A stretch of 64,000 nucleotides of DNA, from positions 1 through 64,000 of the forward strand of contig CAVXSB010000010.1 of NCBI GenBank assembly GCA_963764315.1, given 5' to 3'. Shown here one piece after another: positions 8,954 to 17,108 of this stretch. A program made the position numbers and the translations under genes. This stretch comes from DATLWN01 sp963764315 (lineage in GTDB: Bacteria > Pseudomonadota > Zetaproteobacteria > Mariprofundales > Mariprofundaceae). Below the pieces are notes generated by a model. The model was not told the origin of the DNA. It saw nothing but the letters and a program-made list of their open reading frames with translations, and did not search any database. The stretch's first letter is position 1. Each line of letters begins with the position of its first letter.

Positions 8954-9288
8954 ACCGGGAGCTGGGCGCCAGCCTGCTCGCGCATGCGGGGCAGCAGGTT
9001 ATGGAGGCTTGCAACGGCAAAGAGGCTCTGGCCGTGGCACAGGCGGAGCTGCCCGACCTGATCCTGATGGACCTGAACATGCCGGTGATGGATGGTGAGG
9101 AGGCCACGCACCGGCTGCGGGAGATCGATGCCACCAGGCACATTCCGATCGTGGCCGTCACCGGCTACCCGGAGCGGTGGGCGCGTCAGACGGCGCTCGA
9201 CGGAGGCTTCCAAGGCTATATCGAGAAGCCGTTCCGGCCGGATACATTCGCCGATGATGTACTGGGCTACCTGTCACCGGCATACTGA
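8917..9288 (+). CDS. Single-domain response regulator (CheY-like)
   Basis: A 123-residue receiver domain with no output domain. Acidic pair D8-D9, phosphoacceptor D52 (LILMDLNMP), T82 (VAVTGYP) and K104 (IEKPF) are all present. The start is TTG 8917, preceded at 7 bases by a near-perfect AAGGAG, inside the end of the EAL gene; no ATG gives a full domain. Overlap with the phosphodiesterase suggests coupled expression. It may act as a phosphorylation-controlled partner of that enzyme, but the cognate kinase is not in the neighbourhood; the large PAS/HD-GYP protein at 39.9-44.5 kb is not a kinase. Confidence 0.9.
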   Translation: MSRILIVDDNPLNRELGASLLAHAGQQVMEACNGKEALAVAQAELPDLILMDLNMPVMDGEEATHRLREIDATRHIPIVAVTGYPERWARQTALDGGFQGYIEKPFRPDTFADDVLGYLSPAY

Positions 9289-9421
9289 TACCGATACCGG
9301 CCCGTGGCATTCGCACACAGGCCAAGGACAACCTCACCCTCCATTCACCAACGCGTAACCTTCGCCGCCCTAAGTTCTAGCGCGTCGATTTATCGCTTAA
9401 GAAACCAGGATGGAGGGCAGC

Positions 9422-9883
9422 ATGGATACCGCCGCCGAGCAGCAACAACCCAAACACACGAACCTCGATTTCTTCCTACTCCGCAACGCCTGGCACGAGC
9501 AGGCGGTGCGCTTCATGGTCGGGCTTGTCATGCTGATTATCTACGGCTGGATTGCCGCCGGTGTCGTCCATCTCGGCATACTGCTGTACTCCACCCTCGA
9601 TACCGACTGGACGAAGCCCGCCAAGATGATGATCACCGAGGTGGTCACCATGCTGGCGGCACTGGAGCTGGTACGCACGCTGCAATCCTATCTGCAGATC
9701 GGCAGGGTGCGTGTCACCTTCATCCTCGATGCCGCCCTCGTGGTGCTTACCGGCGAATTGATCGGCCTGTGGTACCGAACGAACTACAGCAGCATGGAGG
9801 CCATACTCAGCGTGGGCGTCATCATCACCCTGGTGGCCCTGCGCATCGTCACCTTCAAATACTCGCCGGACGCCTACGACTGA
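9422..9883 (+). CDS. PsiE-like membrane protein (phosphate-starvation-inducible E family)
   Basis: A 153-residue protein with four hydrophobic segments (about 32-55, 70-90, 98-118 and 125-143) in the layout of the PsiE family. The N-terminus is hydrophilic and Gln-rich. ATG 9422 is used because GGAGG lies just upstream; the in-frame ATG at 9410 contains that ribosome binding site. The function is unknown even in E. coli, where psiE responds to phosphate starvation. It stands alone between the response regulator and the RNA genes. Confidence 0.72.
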   Translation: MDTAAEQQQPKHTNLDFFLLRNAWHEQAVRFMVGLVMLIIYGWIAAGVVHLGILLYSTLDTDWTKPAKMMITEVVTMLAALELVRTLQSYLQIGRVRVTFILDAALVVLTGELIGLWYRTNYSSMEAILSVGVIITLVALRIVTFKYSPDAYD

Positions 9884-9899
9884 ACGGATATGGAATGAG

Positions 9900-9920
9900 G
9901 CCCGCCGCAAATCGGCGGGC
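9900..9920. terminator. Inverted repeat between psiE-like gene and 4.5S RNA
   Basis: GCCCGCCG and CGGCGGGC flank a 5-base loop. It lies 17 bases after the psiE-like stop and about 15 bases past the 3' end of the leftward 4.5S RNA. It could serve convergent transcription in both directions. No clear T run is present on either side. Confidence 0.4.
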
Positions 9921-9935
9921 AAGGGCATATAAGGC

Positions 9936-10041
9936 GCCACCCGGACCGGACTGGACCGCAACGCGCCCGCTACCCGCTGCCGCTGCTTCCTTCCGGACCT
10001 GACGGGGTTCACGGGAGCTGGCCGTACGGGGCCCGGCCCGG
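9936..10041 (-). ncRNA. ffs: 4.5S RNA, signal recognition particle RNA (small bacterial type)
   Basis: The minus strand has the diagnostic SRP RNA apical core GTCAGGTCCGGAAGGAAGCA (within 9975-10005), which forms the Ffh-binding loops. The outer stem is supported by an 11-bp pairing of 10031-10041 with 9941-9951, allowing two G-U pairs. That sets the ends to within a few bases and gives about 105 nt, as expected for the 4.5S type. It binds Ffh for co-translational membrane targeting. It lies just downstream of tRNA-Ser on the same strand, so the two may be transcribed together; a GC hairpin near 10059-10075 separates them. Confidence 0.95.
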
Positions 10042-10082
10042 ATGGCTAGGGGTATCCGCCGCGCCGGGCGCGGCGAAAGACC

Positions 10083-10173
10083 TGGCGGAGAGAGAGGGAT
10101 TCGAACCCTCGGTACCTTTTGGGGGTACACACGCTTTCCAGGCGTGCTCCTTCAACCACTCGGACATCTCTCC
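10083..10173 (-). tRNA. tRNA-Ser, anticodon GGA
   Basis: A class II tRNA with a long variable arm. The acceptor stem GGAGAGA pairs with TCTCTCC, the discriminator is G, and CCA is encoded. The anticodon loop is CTGGAAA, giving GGA (reads UCC and UCU). The T arm GAGGGTTCGAATCCCTC is canonical. Confidence 0.97.
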
Positions 10174-10214
10174 AGGCGCGGCCACCCACGGCGGGCGGCC
10201 ATCGCGAACGGCGC

Positions 10215-10243
10215 ATGGTAAGCACTGCCCCCCGCCTCGGCAA
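10215..10243 (-). promoter_or_regulatory. Candidate sigma-70 promoter for tRNA-Ser(GGA)/ffs
   Basis: On the minus strand TTGCCG and TACCAT are separated by 17 bases. Transcription would begin about 30 bases before the tRNA 5' end. Both hexamers match at four of six positions. Confidence 0.42.
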
Positions 10244-10443
10244 GCAATGCCCGCGTGAGAACCCGGCATTGCGGCCCCGCCCCGAATCGGCTACCGTGCA
10301 TCGCACTTGGCCGTTGTGCACTGGTCTCACGCGGCGAACGGTCCGGTATCTTAGCTCCCAGCGGAATCCGTACATTAAAATAGAACACCGCCCAGACCGG
10401 TCCGGGAACCCCCTGGCGGGCGCGTGTCGGAGCCTTAACAATC

Positions 10444-11706
10444 ATGAGTTTTGAAAATCTCGGTCTTTCGGCCGAAATCCTGCGTGCGGTCAACGAACAG
10501 GGCTACACGCATCCCACCCCCATTCAGGCCCAGGCCATCCCCGTGATCCTGGACGGACACGACGTCATGGCCGCGGCCCAGACCGGCACCGGCAAAACAG
10601 CCGGCTTCACGCTGCCCATGCTGCATCGCCTGATGGCCAACAGGCCCGAGAGCGGCCGCCGCCCGGTGCGCGTGCTGGTGCTGACGCCGACGCGCGAGCT
10701 GGCCGCCCAGGTCGGCGAGAGCATCTCGACCTACGGCAAACACCTGCCGCTGAAGTCCACGATCGTGTTCGGCGGTGTGGGCATCAACCCGCAGATCGAC
10801 AAGCTGCGCCGCGGCGTCGACGTACTGGTGGCCACGCCCGGCCGCCTGCTCGATCTGGTGGGACAGCGCGCCTGCGACCTGTCGCAGGTCGAGACCCTGA
10901 TCCTGGATGAGGCCGACCGCATGCTCGACATGGGCTTCATCCACGATATCCGCAAGGTGCTGGCGCTGCTGCCGAAGGAGCGCCAGAACCTGCTGTTCTC
11001 GGCCACCTTCTCCAACGAAATCAAGCGGCTGGCCTCCGGCATCCTCAGATCGCCGGTGCTGGTCGAGGTGGCGCGCAACGAGACCTCGTCCATCATCACG
11101 CAGGTCGTGCATCCGGTCGATAAGGCACGCAAGCGCGAAATGCTCTCGCAGCTGATCAAAACGGGAGACTGGCGGCAGGTGCTGGTATTCACGCGTACCA
11201 AGCACGGGGCCAACCGTCTGGCCGAACAGCTCGGCAAGGACGGCATCACCGCCGCCGCCATCCACGGCAACAAGAGCCAGGGTGCACGCACCAAGGCGCT
11301 GGCCGATTTCAAGTCCGGCGGCGTGCGCGTGCTGGTTGCCACCGATATCGCCGCCCGGGGCCTGGACATCGACCAGTTGCCGCATGTGGTGAACTTCGAA
11401 CTGCCGAACGTGGCCGAGGACTATGTGCATCGCATCGGTCGCACGGGGCGAGCCGGCAACAACGGCGAGGCGATGTCGCTGGTCTGCATCGACGAGCACA
11501 AGCTATTGGCCGGCATCGAGCGCCTGATCAAGAACCGCATTCCGGTGGTACAGATCCCGGGCTTCGAGCCGGACCCGTCGATCCCGGCGGAGCCGATCAT
11601 CAACGGCGGTGGTCGCAGGGATCATCAGTCCCAGCAGGCGCGGCGCCACCCGGCCCCGGCCGGCCAACGCCGGCCGGGCAGCCGGCCGCGTAGCCGCGCC
11701 TATTGA
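10444..11706 (+). CDS. rhlE: DEAD-box RNA helicase, RhlE type
   Basis: A 420-residue helicase with the ordered motifs of the DEAD-box core: Q motif (YTHPTPIQAQAIP), motif I AAQTGTGKT (about 44-52), PTRELAAQV, motif II DEAD (LILDEADRMLDMGF), SAT, and motif VI HRIGRTGRAG. The N-terminus (MSFENLGLS) and the short basic C-terminal tail rich in Arg/Pro/Gln fit RhlE rather than DbpA or SrmB. RhlE remodels RNA in ribosome assembly and turnover. Start ATG 10444. It stands alone on the plus strand. Confidence 0.93.
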   Translation: MSFENLGLSAEILRAVNEQGYTHPTPIQAQAIPVILDGHDVMAAAQTGTGKTAGFTLPMLHRLMANRPESGRRPVRVLVLTPTRELAAQVGESISTYGKHLPLKSTIVFGGVGINPQIDKLRRGVDVLVATPGRLLDLVGQRACDLSQVETLILDEADRMLDMGFIHDIRKVLALLPKERQNLLFSATFSNEIKRLASGILRSPVLVEVARNETSSIITQVVHPVDKARKREMLSQLIKTGDWRQVLVFTRTKHGANRLAEQLGKDGITAAAIHGNKSQGARTKALADFKSGGVRVLVATDIAARGLDIDQLPHVVNFELPNVAEDYVHRIGRTGRAGNNGEAMSLVCIDEHKLLAGIERLIKNRIPVVQIPGFEPDPSIPAEPIINGGGRRDHQSQQARRHPAPAGQRRPGSRPRSRAY

Positions 11707-11721
11707 TGCATGGATGGCTGA

Positions 11722-11742
11722 GCCCCGGCATCCGGCCGGGGC
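11722..11742 (+). terminator. GC hairpin after rhlE
   Basis: GCCCCGG and CCGGGGC flank a 7-base loop, 15 bases after the stop. No T run follows, so this is only a possible terminator. The rest of 11743-11911 shows no gene. Confidence 0.35.
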
Positions 11743-11911
11743 CGCCTCCCTCGCATCTCTCTGCCCATCTCCGTGACGCGAGACAGGCCGGCGGCAAGGC
11801 GTGCAGCTGCCATGCCCAATAACCGAACACCGCTTCCGGGTCGGAAGCGCGCATATGATGACACGACTGCAGGGGAGGAATGCGCAGGCCATGGCCTGCC
11901 TCTGCCGGCGC

Positions 11912-12433
11912 TCAGCGGTGCTTGCTGCCCGACAGGCGATCCATCAGCGCAAACAACACGCCGGAGATGATAAAGGTGGCCTGGATGCCAAGCATCCAGC
12001 CGATCTTTATGCCATCGATATGGGCGCCGGGTGTGGTCACGTGCATGAAGGTCTTCAGTAGCTCGATAGTCGAAATGGCGACGATGGAACCGATCAGCTT
12101 GAGCTTCAGGCCGGAGAAATCGACCTTGCCCATCCACTCCGGCCGGTCCTCGTGGTTGGCCACATCGATCTTGGACACGAAGTTCTCGTAGCCGCTGAAG
12201 ATGACGATGACCAACAGGTTGGCGACCAGCGTGATGTCGATCAGCGACAGCAGCGACAGCACGACATCGCGCTCCGGGGCGTCGAACACGTGCAGCACCA
12301 TGTGCATGAATTCCTGCACAAACTTGATCAACAGCAGCGCCAGGCCGCCGACCAGGCCGAGGTACATCGGCGCCAGCAGCCAGCGGCCGCCGAACACGAT
12401 GCTCTCCAGGATCTTCTCGATGGTCTTCAACAT
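11912..12433 (-). CDS. YqhA/UPF0114 family inner-membrane protein
   Basis: 173 residues with four hydrophobic segments. The conserved family blocks are present: the N-terminal GGRWLLAPMYLGL, the central SLIDITLVANLLVIVIFSGYENFVS, and a C-terminal LDRL-like end (FALMDRLSG). The frame extends upstream to TTG 12478, but ATG 12433 matches the E. coli YqhA N-terminus. The function is unknown. It lies 48 bases downstream of the small membrane protein that ends the TonB/ABC cluster, so it may be read by the same transcript. Confidence 0.87.
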   Translation of the reverse strand: MLKTIEKILESIVFGGRWLLAPMYLGLVGGLALLLIKFVQEFMHMVLHVFDAPERDVVLSLLSLIDITLVANLLVIVIFSGYENFVSKIDVANHEDRPEWMGKVDFSGLKLKLIGSIVAISTIELLKTFMHVTTPGAHIDGIKIGWMLGIQATFIISGVLFALMDRLSGSKHR

Positions 12434-12481
12434 CCATGCGATTATTGATGCTATCCATGCAAATGCAAGGGAGGCCAAAGC

Positions 12482-12649
12482 CTATCGCGTGGCGAGCCAT
12501 CCGATGCCGGCCATGATCACCAGCGGCACGGCAATGCCGGCCTCGGGGGCGTGGCCGGTACGCACCAGCCCCAGCTCGATGGCCACGACGACGGCGACGA
12601 AGCTCAGATTCACCCAATCCCCGAACAGGGTTTTGAAAAACGCCTTCAT
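12482..12649 (-). CDS. Small membrane protein (55 residues) coupled to the ExxE membrane protein
   Basis: 55 residues, starting MKAFFKTLFGDWVNLSF. Two hydrophobic stretches (about 15-29 and 36-51) are separated by a short polar turn (RTGHAPEA). The case for a real gene is translational: a full AGGAGGAATT lies 4 bases before the ATG, and the ATG overlaps the upstream stop as ATGA. I do not recognise the family. Its position after an ATPase and an ExxE membrane protein suggests an accessory subunit of the transporter. Confidence 0.72.
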   Translation of the reverse strand: MKAFFKTLFGDWVNLSFVAVVVAIELGLVRTGHAPEAGIAVPLVIMAGIGWLATR

Positions 12650-13392
12650 GACAATTCCTCCTGACTGACCAGATCCGCCTGCACACGCCGCCGGCGCAGC
12701 ATGGCTGTCAGCGCCAGGCCGCCGATCACGTAGAAGGCGACCAGTAGCGGCAGGCTCCAGTCGCCGAGTGGCCAACCCGCGGCGCCGCCGGTGGCCTCGA
12801 TGGTCCAGAAGGTACCGAAGGCGGTGATCATGCTGCCCACACCGAACTTGATGGCGTTCTCCGGCACGCGTCTGAGCGGCTCGCGTACCAGCATACCGAC
12901 GCCCGCCACCACCAGAAATGCCAGCAGGGCGGCCGCAACGGCGACGCTCGCATGGTGCCCCTTCATACCGAGCGCCACGACGATCAGCCAGACCTCCAGC
13001 CCTTCCAGGAACACGCCCTTGAAGGCGATCAGCCAGGCGGCATGGCGATCGCCCCGCTCTAGTGCCTGCCGGGTTTCCGCGAACTCCTCGTCCTCGTCGT
13101 GCATGGCCTTGAGCCCAGCCTGGCGCGCCACCGCCTTGGCCAGCCAGCGCACCCCGAACAGCAACAGGAAGATGCCGATGATCAACTGCAACCAATGCAT
13201 CTCCAGCCCCAGGTGCAGCACCCCGCCGGTGACGGCCGTCATCGCCGCCAGAACGAGCAGGGCCGTGGCCGCCGCCCCGCTGGCACGCGGCCAGCCGATA
13301 CTCATGCTCACGGCCAGCACGATCGTGAATGCCTCCACCCACTCCACGGTGGCGGCGAGAAACGTCGCCAGAAAAATACCCCAATCAAACAT
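12646..13392 (-). CDS. Polytopic membrane protein with two ExxE motifs (COG4280-like, FTR1-reminiscent)
   Basis: 248 residues with about six to seven hydrophobic segments. Two intramembrane acidic motifs stand out: VEWVEAF (E17, E20) in segment one and FLEGLEVW (E130, E133) later. The second resembles the REGLE motif of FTR1 iron permeases but lacks the Arg. Between them is an acidic loop (HDEDEEF, about 98-104). The resemblance to uncharacterised COG4280 membrane proteins is from memory, not a search. AAGGAGG lies 8 bases before ATG 13392, and the upstream ATPase ends 4 bases before the start. A metal-ion channel or accessory role is inferred from motifs and operon. Confidence 0.7.
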   Translation of the reverse strand: MFDWGIFLATFLAATVEWVEAFTIVLAVSMSIGWPRASGAAATALLVLAAMTAVTGGVLHLGLEMHWLQLIIGIFLLLFGVRWLAKAVARQAGLKAMHDEDEEFAETRQALERGDRHAAWLIAFKGVFLEGLEVWLIVVALGMKGHHASVAVAAALLAFLVVAGVGMLVREPLRRVPENAIKFGVGSMITAFGTFWTIEATGGAAGWPLGDWSLPLLVAFYVIGGLALTAMLRRRRVQADLVSQEELS

Positions 13393-14449
13393 GCGTAAGC
13401 CCTCCTTGTGATGGATAGATAAACAGATGCGAAGCGTCGATATGCAGGTGCACCGATTGCCTGTCCGGCGGCGCCGACTCCAGGCTGCACAGGGGCTCGC
13501 CAAGGCCTGCGATGCGCCAGTAGGCGCGGTAGTGGCCGGCCTCGAAGGCGCAGTGCACCAGTTCCGCCGGCACGCCCTCGTCATGCGGGCGTATGCCGGA
13601 CGGACGGACGAAGGCGATGCCCGTCTCCCCTTCCTCCACGCCCACCGGCGTGGCCGGGAAGAAACGCCCGGCCAGCTCGATGCCCAGCCGTTCGTCCTTC
13701 CGGCATAGCAAGGCACCGAAGCCGCCCTGGGCGCCGGTGAAACGGGCGATGCGGGCGGTAGCAGGTGAGGCATACAGCGCCTCCGGCGCATCGGCCTGGG
13801 TCAGCACCCCGTGCTCCAGCACCACGACGCGGTCGGCCAGACGCCAGGCATCGACCGGGTCGTGGCTGACGAACAGGGCGCCGGCCCCATACTCGCGGGT
13901 CAGGCTGCGGATCTGCAGGCGCAGGTGCTCGCGGGTATCGACATCGAGCCCGGACAGCGGTTCGTCCAGAAGCAGCAGGTCCGGCTTCGCCGCCAGGGCA
14001 CGGGCGATGCCCACGCGCTGCTGCTGGCCACCGGAAAGCTGCTGCGGCTTCCGGCCTGCCATGGCGCCCACGCCGACCTGCTCGAGCAGGTCCATGGCGG
14101 CCTTCTTCCGATTCGGCGCGCGCGCCGGCAACACCGCCATGACGTTCTCCAGACAGCTCATATGCGGCCACAGGGCATAATCCTGGAACACCATGCCCAG
14201 CCGTCGCCGTTCTGGCGGCACCCAGGTGCCGTCGGCGGGCGCGTCGACCACCTGCGAGCGCAGACGGATGATGCCCTGATCGGCTGTCTCCAGGCCGCCC
14301 ACCATCCTGAGCAACGTCGTCTTGCCGGAACCCGAACCGCCGATCAGCACGACGAATTCTCCGGGCTGCAGGCGCAGGTCGACCTGCTTGAGCACCGGCG
14401 AGCCGCCATAGCGCTTGCCAATGCTATCCAATTCCAACAATGCGCTCAT
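13385..14449 (-). CDS. ABC transporter ATPase, ferric-iron/spermidine (FbpC/PotA) type
   Basis: 354 residues. The NBD has Walker A IGGSGSGKTT (about 36-45), Q-loop MVFQDYALWPHM, signature LSGGQQQR (138-145), Walker B LLLLDEPLSGLD and switch HDP. The C-terminal part (about 240-354) has a TOBE-like regulatory region including FVRPSGIRPHDEG. ATG 14449 overlaps the permease stop (ATGA). The open frame further upstream is a shadow of the permease. It powers the import complex of the two genes before it; ferric iron is the likeliest substrate by family, not proven. Confidence 0.88.
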   Translation of the reverse strand: MSALLELDSIGKRYGGSPVLKQVDLRLQPGEFVVLIGGSGSGKTTLLRMVGGLETADQGIIRLRSQVVDAPADGTWVPPERRRLGMVFQDYALWPHMSCLENVMAVLPARAPNRKKAAMDLLEQVGVGAMAGRKPQQLSGGQQQRVGIARALAAKPDLLLLDEPLSGLDVDTREHLRLQIRSLTREYGAGALFVSHDPVDAWRLADRVVVLEHGVLTQADAPEALYASPATARIARFTGAQGGFGALLCRKDERLGIELAGRFFPATPVGVEEGETGIAFVRPSGIRPHDEGVPAELVHCAFEAGHYRAYWRIAGLGEPLCSLESAPPDRQSVHLHIDASHLFIYPSQGGLTHV

Positions 14450-16059
14450 GCCGGATGCTCCTTGGCCATCTGGGGTGTCATGGAGAAGCGCATCATGGCC
14501 GCCACGAGGCCGACGATGGCGAGCGACAAGGCAATGCCGGCCAGGGCCAGACGCGCCTCCTCCGTGTAGTGGAGTTTCTGGTTGAGGGTGACGATAGCGA
14601 CCCCGACCGGCGCCTGGCCGGCGGGGTACAGTAGTTCCGAGATGGGCAGCTCGAAGAACACCTGACCGAAGGCCATCGTCCATCCCCACAGGAATGGCGA
14701 CAACAGCAAGGGCGCCTGCACATCCGCGACCCGACTGAGCCATGGCATGCCGTGCAGGCGGGCGGCATCCGACATGCTGACGTGCACCTGTCCCATGGGC
14801 GCCTGCAGGAAGCGGACCAGCACCGGCACCTGTGCGGCCACATAGGCGATGACTAGCAGCGCCGGCGTGCCGTACAGCGGCACCCATCGGGAATTGAAGG
14901 CGATAATGTAGGCCGCGCCCAGCACCAGCCCCGGAATGGCCATATTGCCCAGCGTCATCGCGTCCACCATATGGGCCATGCTGCCGCGCGCGCGCCTCTG
15001 CCAGGAAATCAGCAGCATGGCCACGGATACCGCCAGCAGGGCGGCGATGGACGCGTACAGCGTCGAATAGAGCAGGGTGTGCCACGGCACCGGCATGGCC
15101 GTGTTCGGATCCATGGGTCCGAGTGCGGCATGCATCATGGCCCCCCCCGGTATGGCGATGCCGAAGATAAAGAGCGCCATGGCTGCGACACTGGCGATGA
15201 ACCCCTCCACGCGGCTACAGCCCTGGGGCGCGGCGTGGCGCTGCCTACCGTGCACCAGGGCGCTGCCGAAGCGCCTGCCGAGGTAGAAATGGACCGAGGC
15301 GGCCGCGACCGCAAGCACGACCAGCGTCCAGCTCAGCAATGCGGCATGAGTAAAATCTACCGGCGTCATGGCCAGGCGCGAATAGATGGCGTAGGTGATG
15401 ATGGGCAGGTGAATCTGTGCCCCCAACGTGGCCGGGATGCCGAACTCCTGGATGCTTTCGATGAACACGATGGCGAAGGCCGAGCCGACCGCCGGCAACA
15501 GCAGCCGCAGTAGCACTCCGCGCCGCGGCCAGGCGCCGTAAACATGGATGCGGGCGGCATCGACGATCTCGGTACCGATGGCCCGCCAGCTGCCCCGCGC
15601 CGCCAGGCAAGCGAACGGGAACCCCTTCAGGCCGAGCAAGGCGATGATACCCGCCTGACCGAAGAACAGGCGGGCCAATTCACCATGGTGCAGAAAGGGC
15701 AGCGAGAACACGATCTGCCAGCCGCTGGTCAGCAGATAACTGGGCGTCAGAAAGATCAACCACAGCGTCAGCATCAACGGCCCCTTGCCCCGCCAATGCC
15801 GACGCTCCAGCAACCAACCGAAGCCAAGGCCGAGCGGCACGGCCACCAGCGTGCTGGCCAGCCCCAGACGCATGGTATTGACGATGGCGACGGGAGATAG
15901 CCCCATGGTGGACGCGTGCACACCGATACCTTCGGCCGGCTGCAGCGCTGGAATCCACGGCATCAACAACAGGCGGGCGATGGGATAGACGAACAATCCC
16001 GCAAACACCAGCACCAGCAGGCTGGTGAACCCGGCACGCCTGAGTCTGTGCATCGGCAT
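14446..16059 (-). CDS. ABC transporter permease, FbpB-like, double-length
   Basis: 537 residues with about twelve hydrophobic segments, i.e. two fused permease halves as in FbpB/AfuB ferric transporters. Each half carries an EAA-type cytoplasmic loop (DAARIHVYGAWPRRG in the first, DAARLHGMPWLSRV in the second), the site that docks the ATPase. ATG 16059 is preferred, 6 bases after the binding-protein stop; GTG 16062 and ATG 16053 are alternatives. It overlaps the ATPase by four bases. The complex would import a metal or other small solute from the periplasm. Confidence 0.88.
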   Translation of the reverse strand: MPMHRLRRAGFTSLLVLVFAGLFVYPIARLLLMPWIPALQPAEGIGVHASTMGLSPVAIVNTMRLGLASTLVAVPLGLGFGWLLERRHWRGKGPLMLTLWLIFLTPSYLLTSGWQIVFSLPFLHHGELARLFFGQAGIIALLGLKGFPFACLAARGSWRAIGTEIVDAARIHVYGAWPRRGVLLRLLLPAVGSAFAIVFIESIQEFGIPATLGAQIHLPIITYAIYSRLAMTPVDFTHAALLSWTLVVLAVAAASVHFYLGRRFGSALVHGRQRHAAPQGCSRVEGFIASVAAMALFIFGIAIPGGAMMHAALGPMDPNTAMPVPWHTLLYSTLYASIAALLAVSVAMLLISWQRRARGSMAHMVDAMTLGNMAIPGLVLGAAYIIAFNSRWVPLYGTPALLVIAYVAAQVPVLVRFLQAPMGQVHVSMSDAARLHGMPWLSRVADVQAPLLLSPFLWGWTMAFGQVFFELPISELLYPAGQAPVGVAIVTLNQKLHYTEEARLALAGIALSLAIVGLVAAMMRFSMTPQMAKEHPA

Positions 16060-16064
16060 CACGC

Positions 16065-17087
16065 TCACTGGCCGACGACCGCCTGGCTGAACCATTGGTT
16101 GACCTGCGGCTCGATGGGGCCCCAGCGGCTGGGATCAAGGTGCTTGATCGACACCGTGCCCAGCGCCGGCATTCCCGCCTTCGGGTGCGGAGCGTCGGTG
16201 GTCAGCGGCCAGTAATAGCTGTCACCCTCACCCTGGCTGATTCGCAGCTTCTGGATGTCGGGGCGCATGGCGAAGCGGATGAAACGCTCGGCTGCGGCCT
16301 TTTCCTGCGGAGACATGCCGGACGCCACGACCAGCACGCTGGGTAGTGCGAACGACGGCTTCGGCAGGGCCACCCGCAGCGATTTGTCCTTGGCCGCCAG
16401 ATACCAGGCTGCCGAGGACTGCGTGATCGCCACCTTGATGTCGTCGGCCCTCAAGGCCGCCAGCGTGGCCTTGTTCTTGGCATAGACGTGCAGGCCGTTG
16501 CCTTTCAGCTTCATGACGAATCCCTGCCCGGCCGGCCAGCCGCCGCCCTGCGCCAGCATGCCGGCCAGCATCGGATACATCGGGCCGGAGATGGAGGGAT
16601 TGTTCATGCCAATGACGCCATGAAGGCTCGCGGCAAGCAGGTCCGTCCACGTCGCCGGCGGATGGGCCAGCATTGCCGGATGATAGGTGAAGGCGCCAGC
16701 CAGGGTCAGGCCCGTCGGGGTATAGCCGCCATCGGCCGGGAGAAGGGTTTTCCCCTGTGTCGTCCATGGAAGGGCAGACGGGGTGGTATGCCGGGCCACG
16801 AGGCCGGCATGGTCGAGCGCCGCCGCAGCCAGATCGCCATCGAACCAGGCCAGCGTCCAGGCCGGTCGATGCCCCTCGGCCGAGATCTTGGCGAGCAGGG
16901 CTCCCGTGGTCAGGGGCACCACCGTCACCTTGATGCCGGTGGCGCGGGTAAAGGCCTTGACCACCGCCGGGCCGTAGTCGACCGCGTTATAGAGTACCAG
17001 CCCCTGCTGGCCCCGCGGCCACAAGGCCCAGACGCTGCCGCCAATGATGGCGACGAGCAGAACCAACGGTATCCAGATGCGTCTCAT
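16065..17087 (-). CDS. Membrane-tethered solute-binding protein (iron-type, SBP family 1-like)
   Basis: 340 residues resembling periplasmic ferric-binding proteins: LVLYNAVDYGPAVVKAFTRATGIKVTVV at the N-terminal lobe and a PxTWxDLL segment (PATWTDLLAA). It starts with one hydrophobic segment (about 5-23, RIWIPLVLLVAIIGG) with no visible signal-peptidase site or lipobox. It may therefore stay anchored in the inner membrane. GGGAG lies 7 bases before ATG 17087. It sits between tonB and the permease, so it links the outer-membrane step to the ABC importer. Family suggests ferric iron, but the ligand tyrosines cannot be assigned by eye. Confidence 0.8.
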   Translation of the reverse strand: MRRIWIPLVLLVAIIGGSVWALWPRGQQGLVLYNAVDYGPAVVKAFTRATGIKVTVVPLTTGALLAKISAEGHRPAWTLAWFDGDLAAAALDHAGLVARHTTPSALPWTTQGKTLLPADGGYTPTGLTLAGAFTYHPAMLAHPPATWTDLLAASLHGVIGMNNPSISGPMYPMLAGMLAQGGGWPAGQGFVMKLKGNGLHVYAKNKATLAALRADDIKVAITQSSAAWYLAAKDKSLRVALPKPSFALPSVLVVASGMSPQEKAAAERFIRFAMRPDIQKLRISQGEGDSYYWPLTTDAPHPKAGMPALGTVSIKHLDPSRWGPIEPQVNQWFSQAVVGQ

Positions 17088-17108
17088 ATCGATTCTCCCA
17101 TCGATCAA

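Noticed and set aside
10059..10075. GC hairpin between tRNA-Ser and 4.5S RNA as a terminator
   Set aside because: Stem GCCGCG/CGCGGC without a T run; it may equally be a processing element between co-transcribed RNAs.
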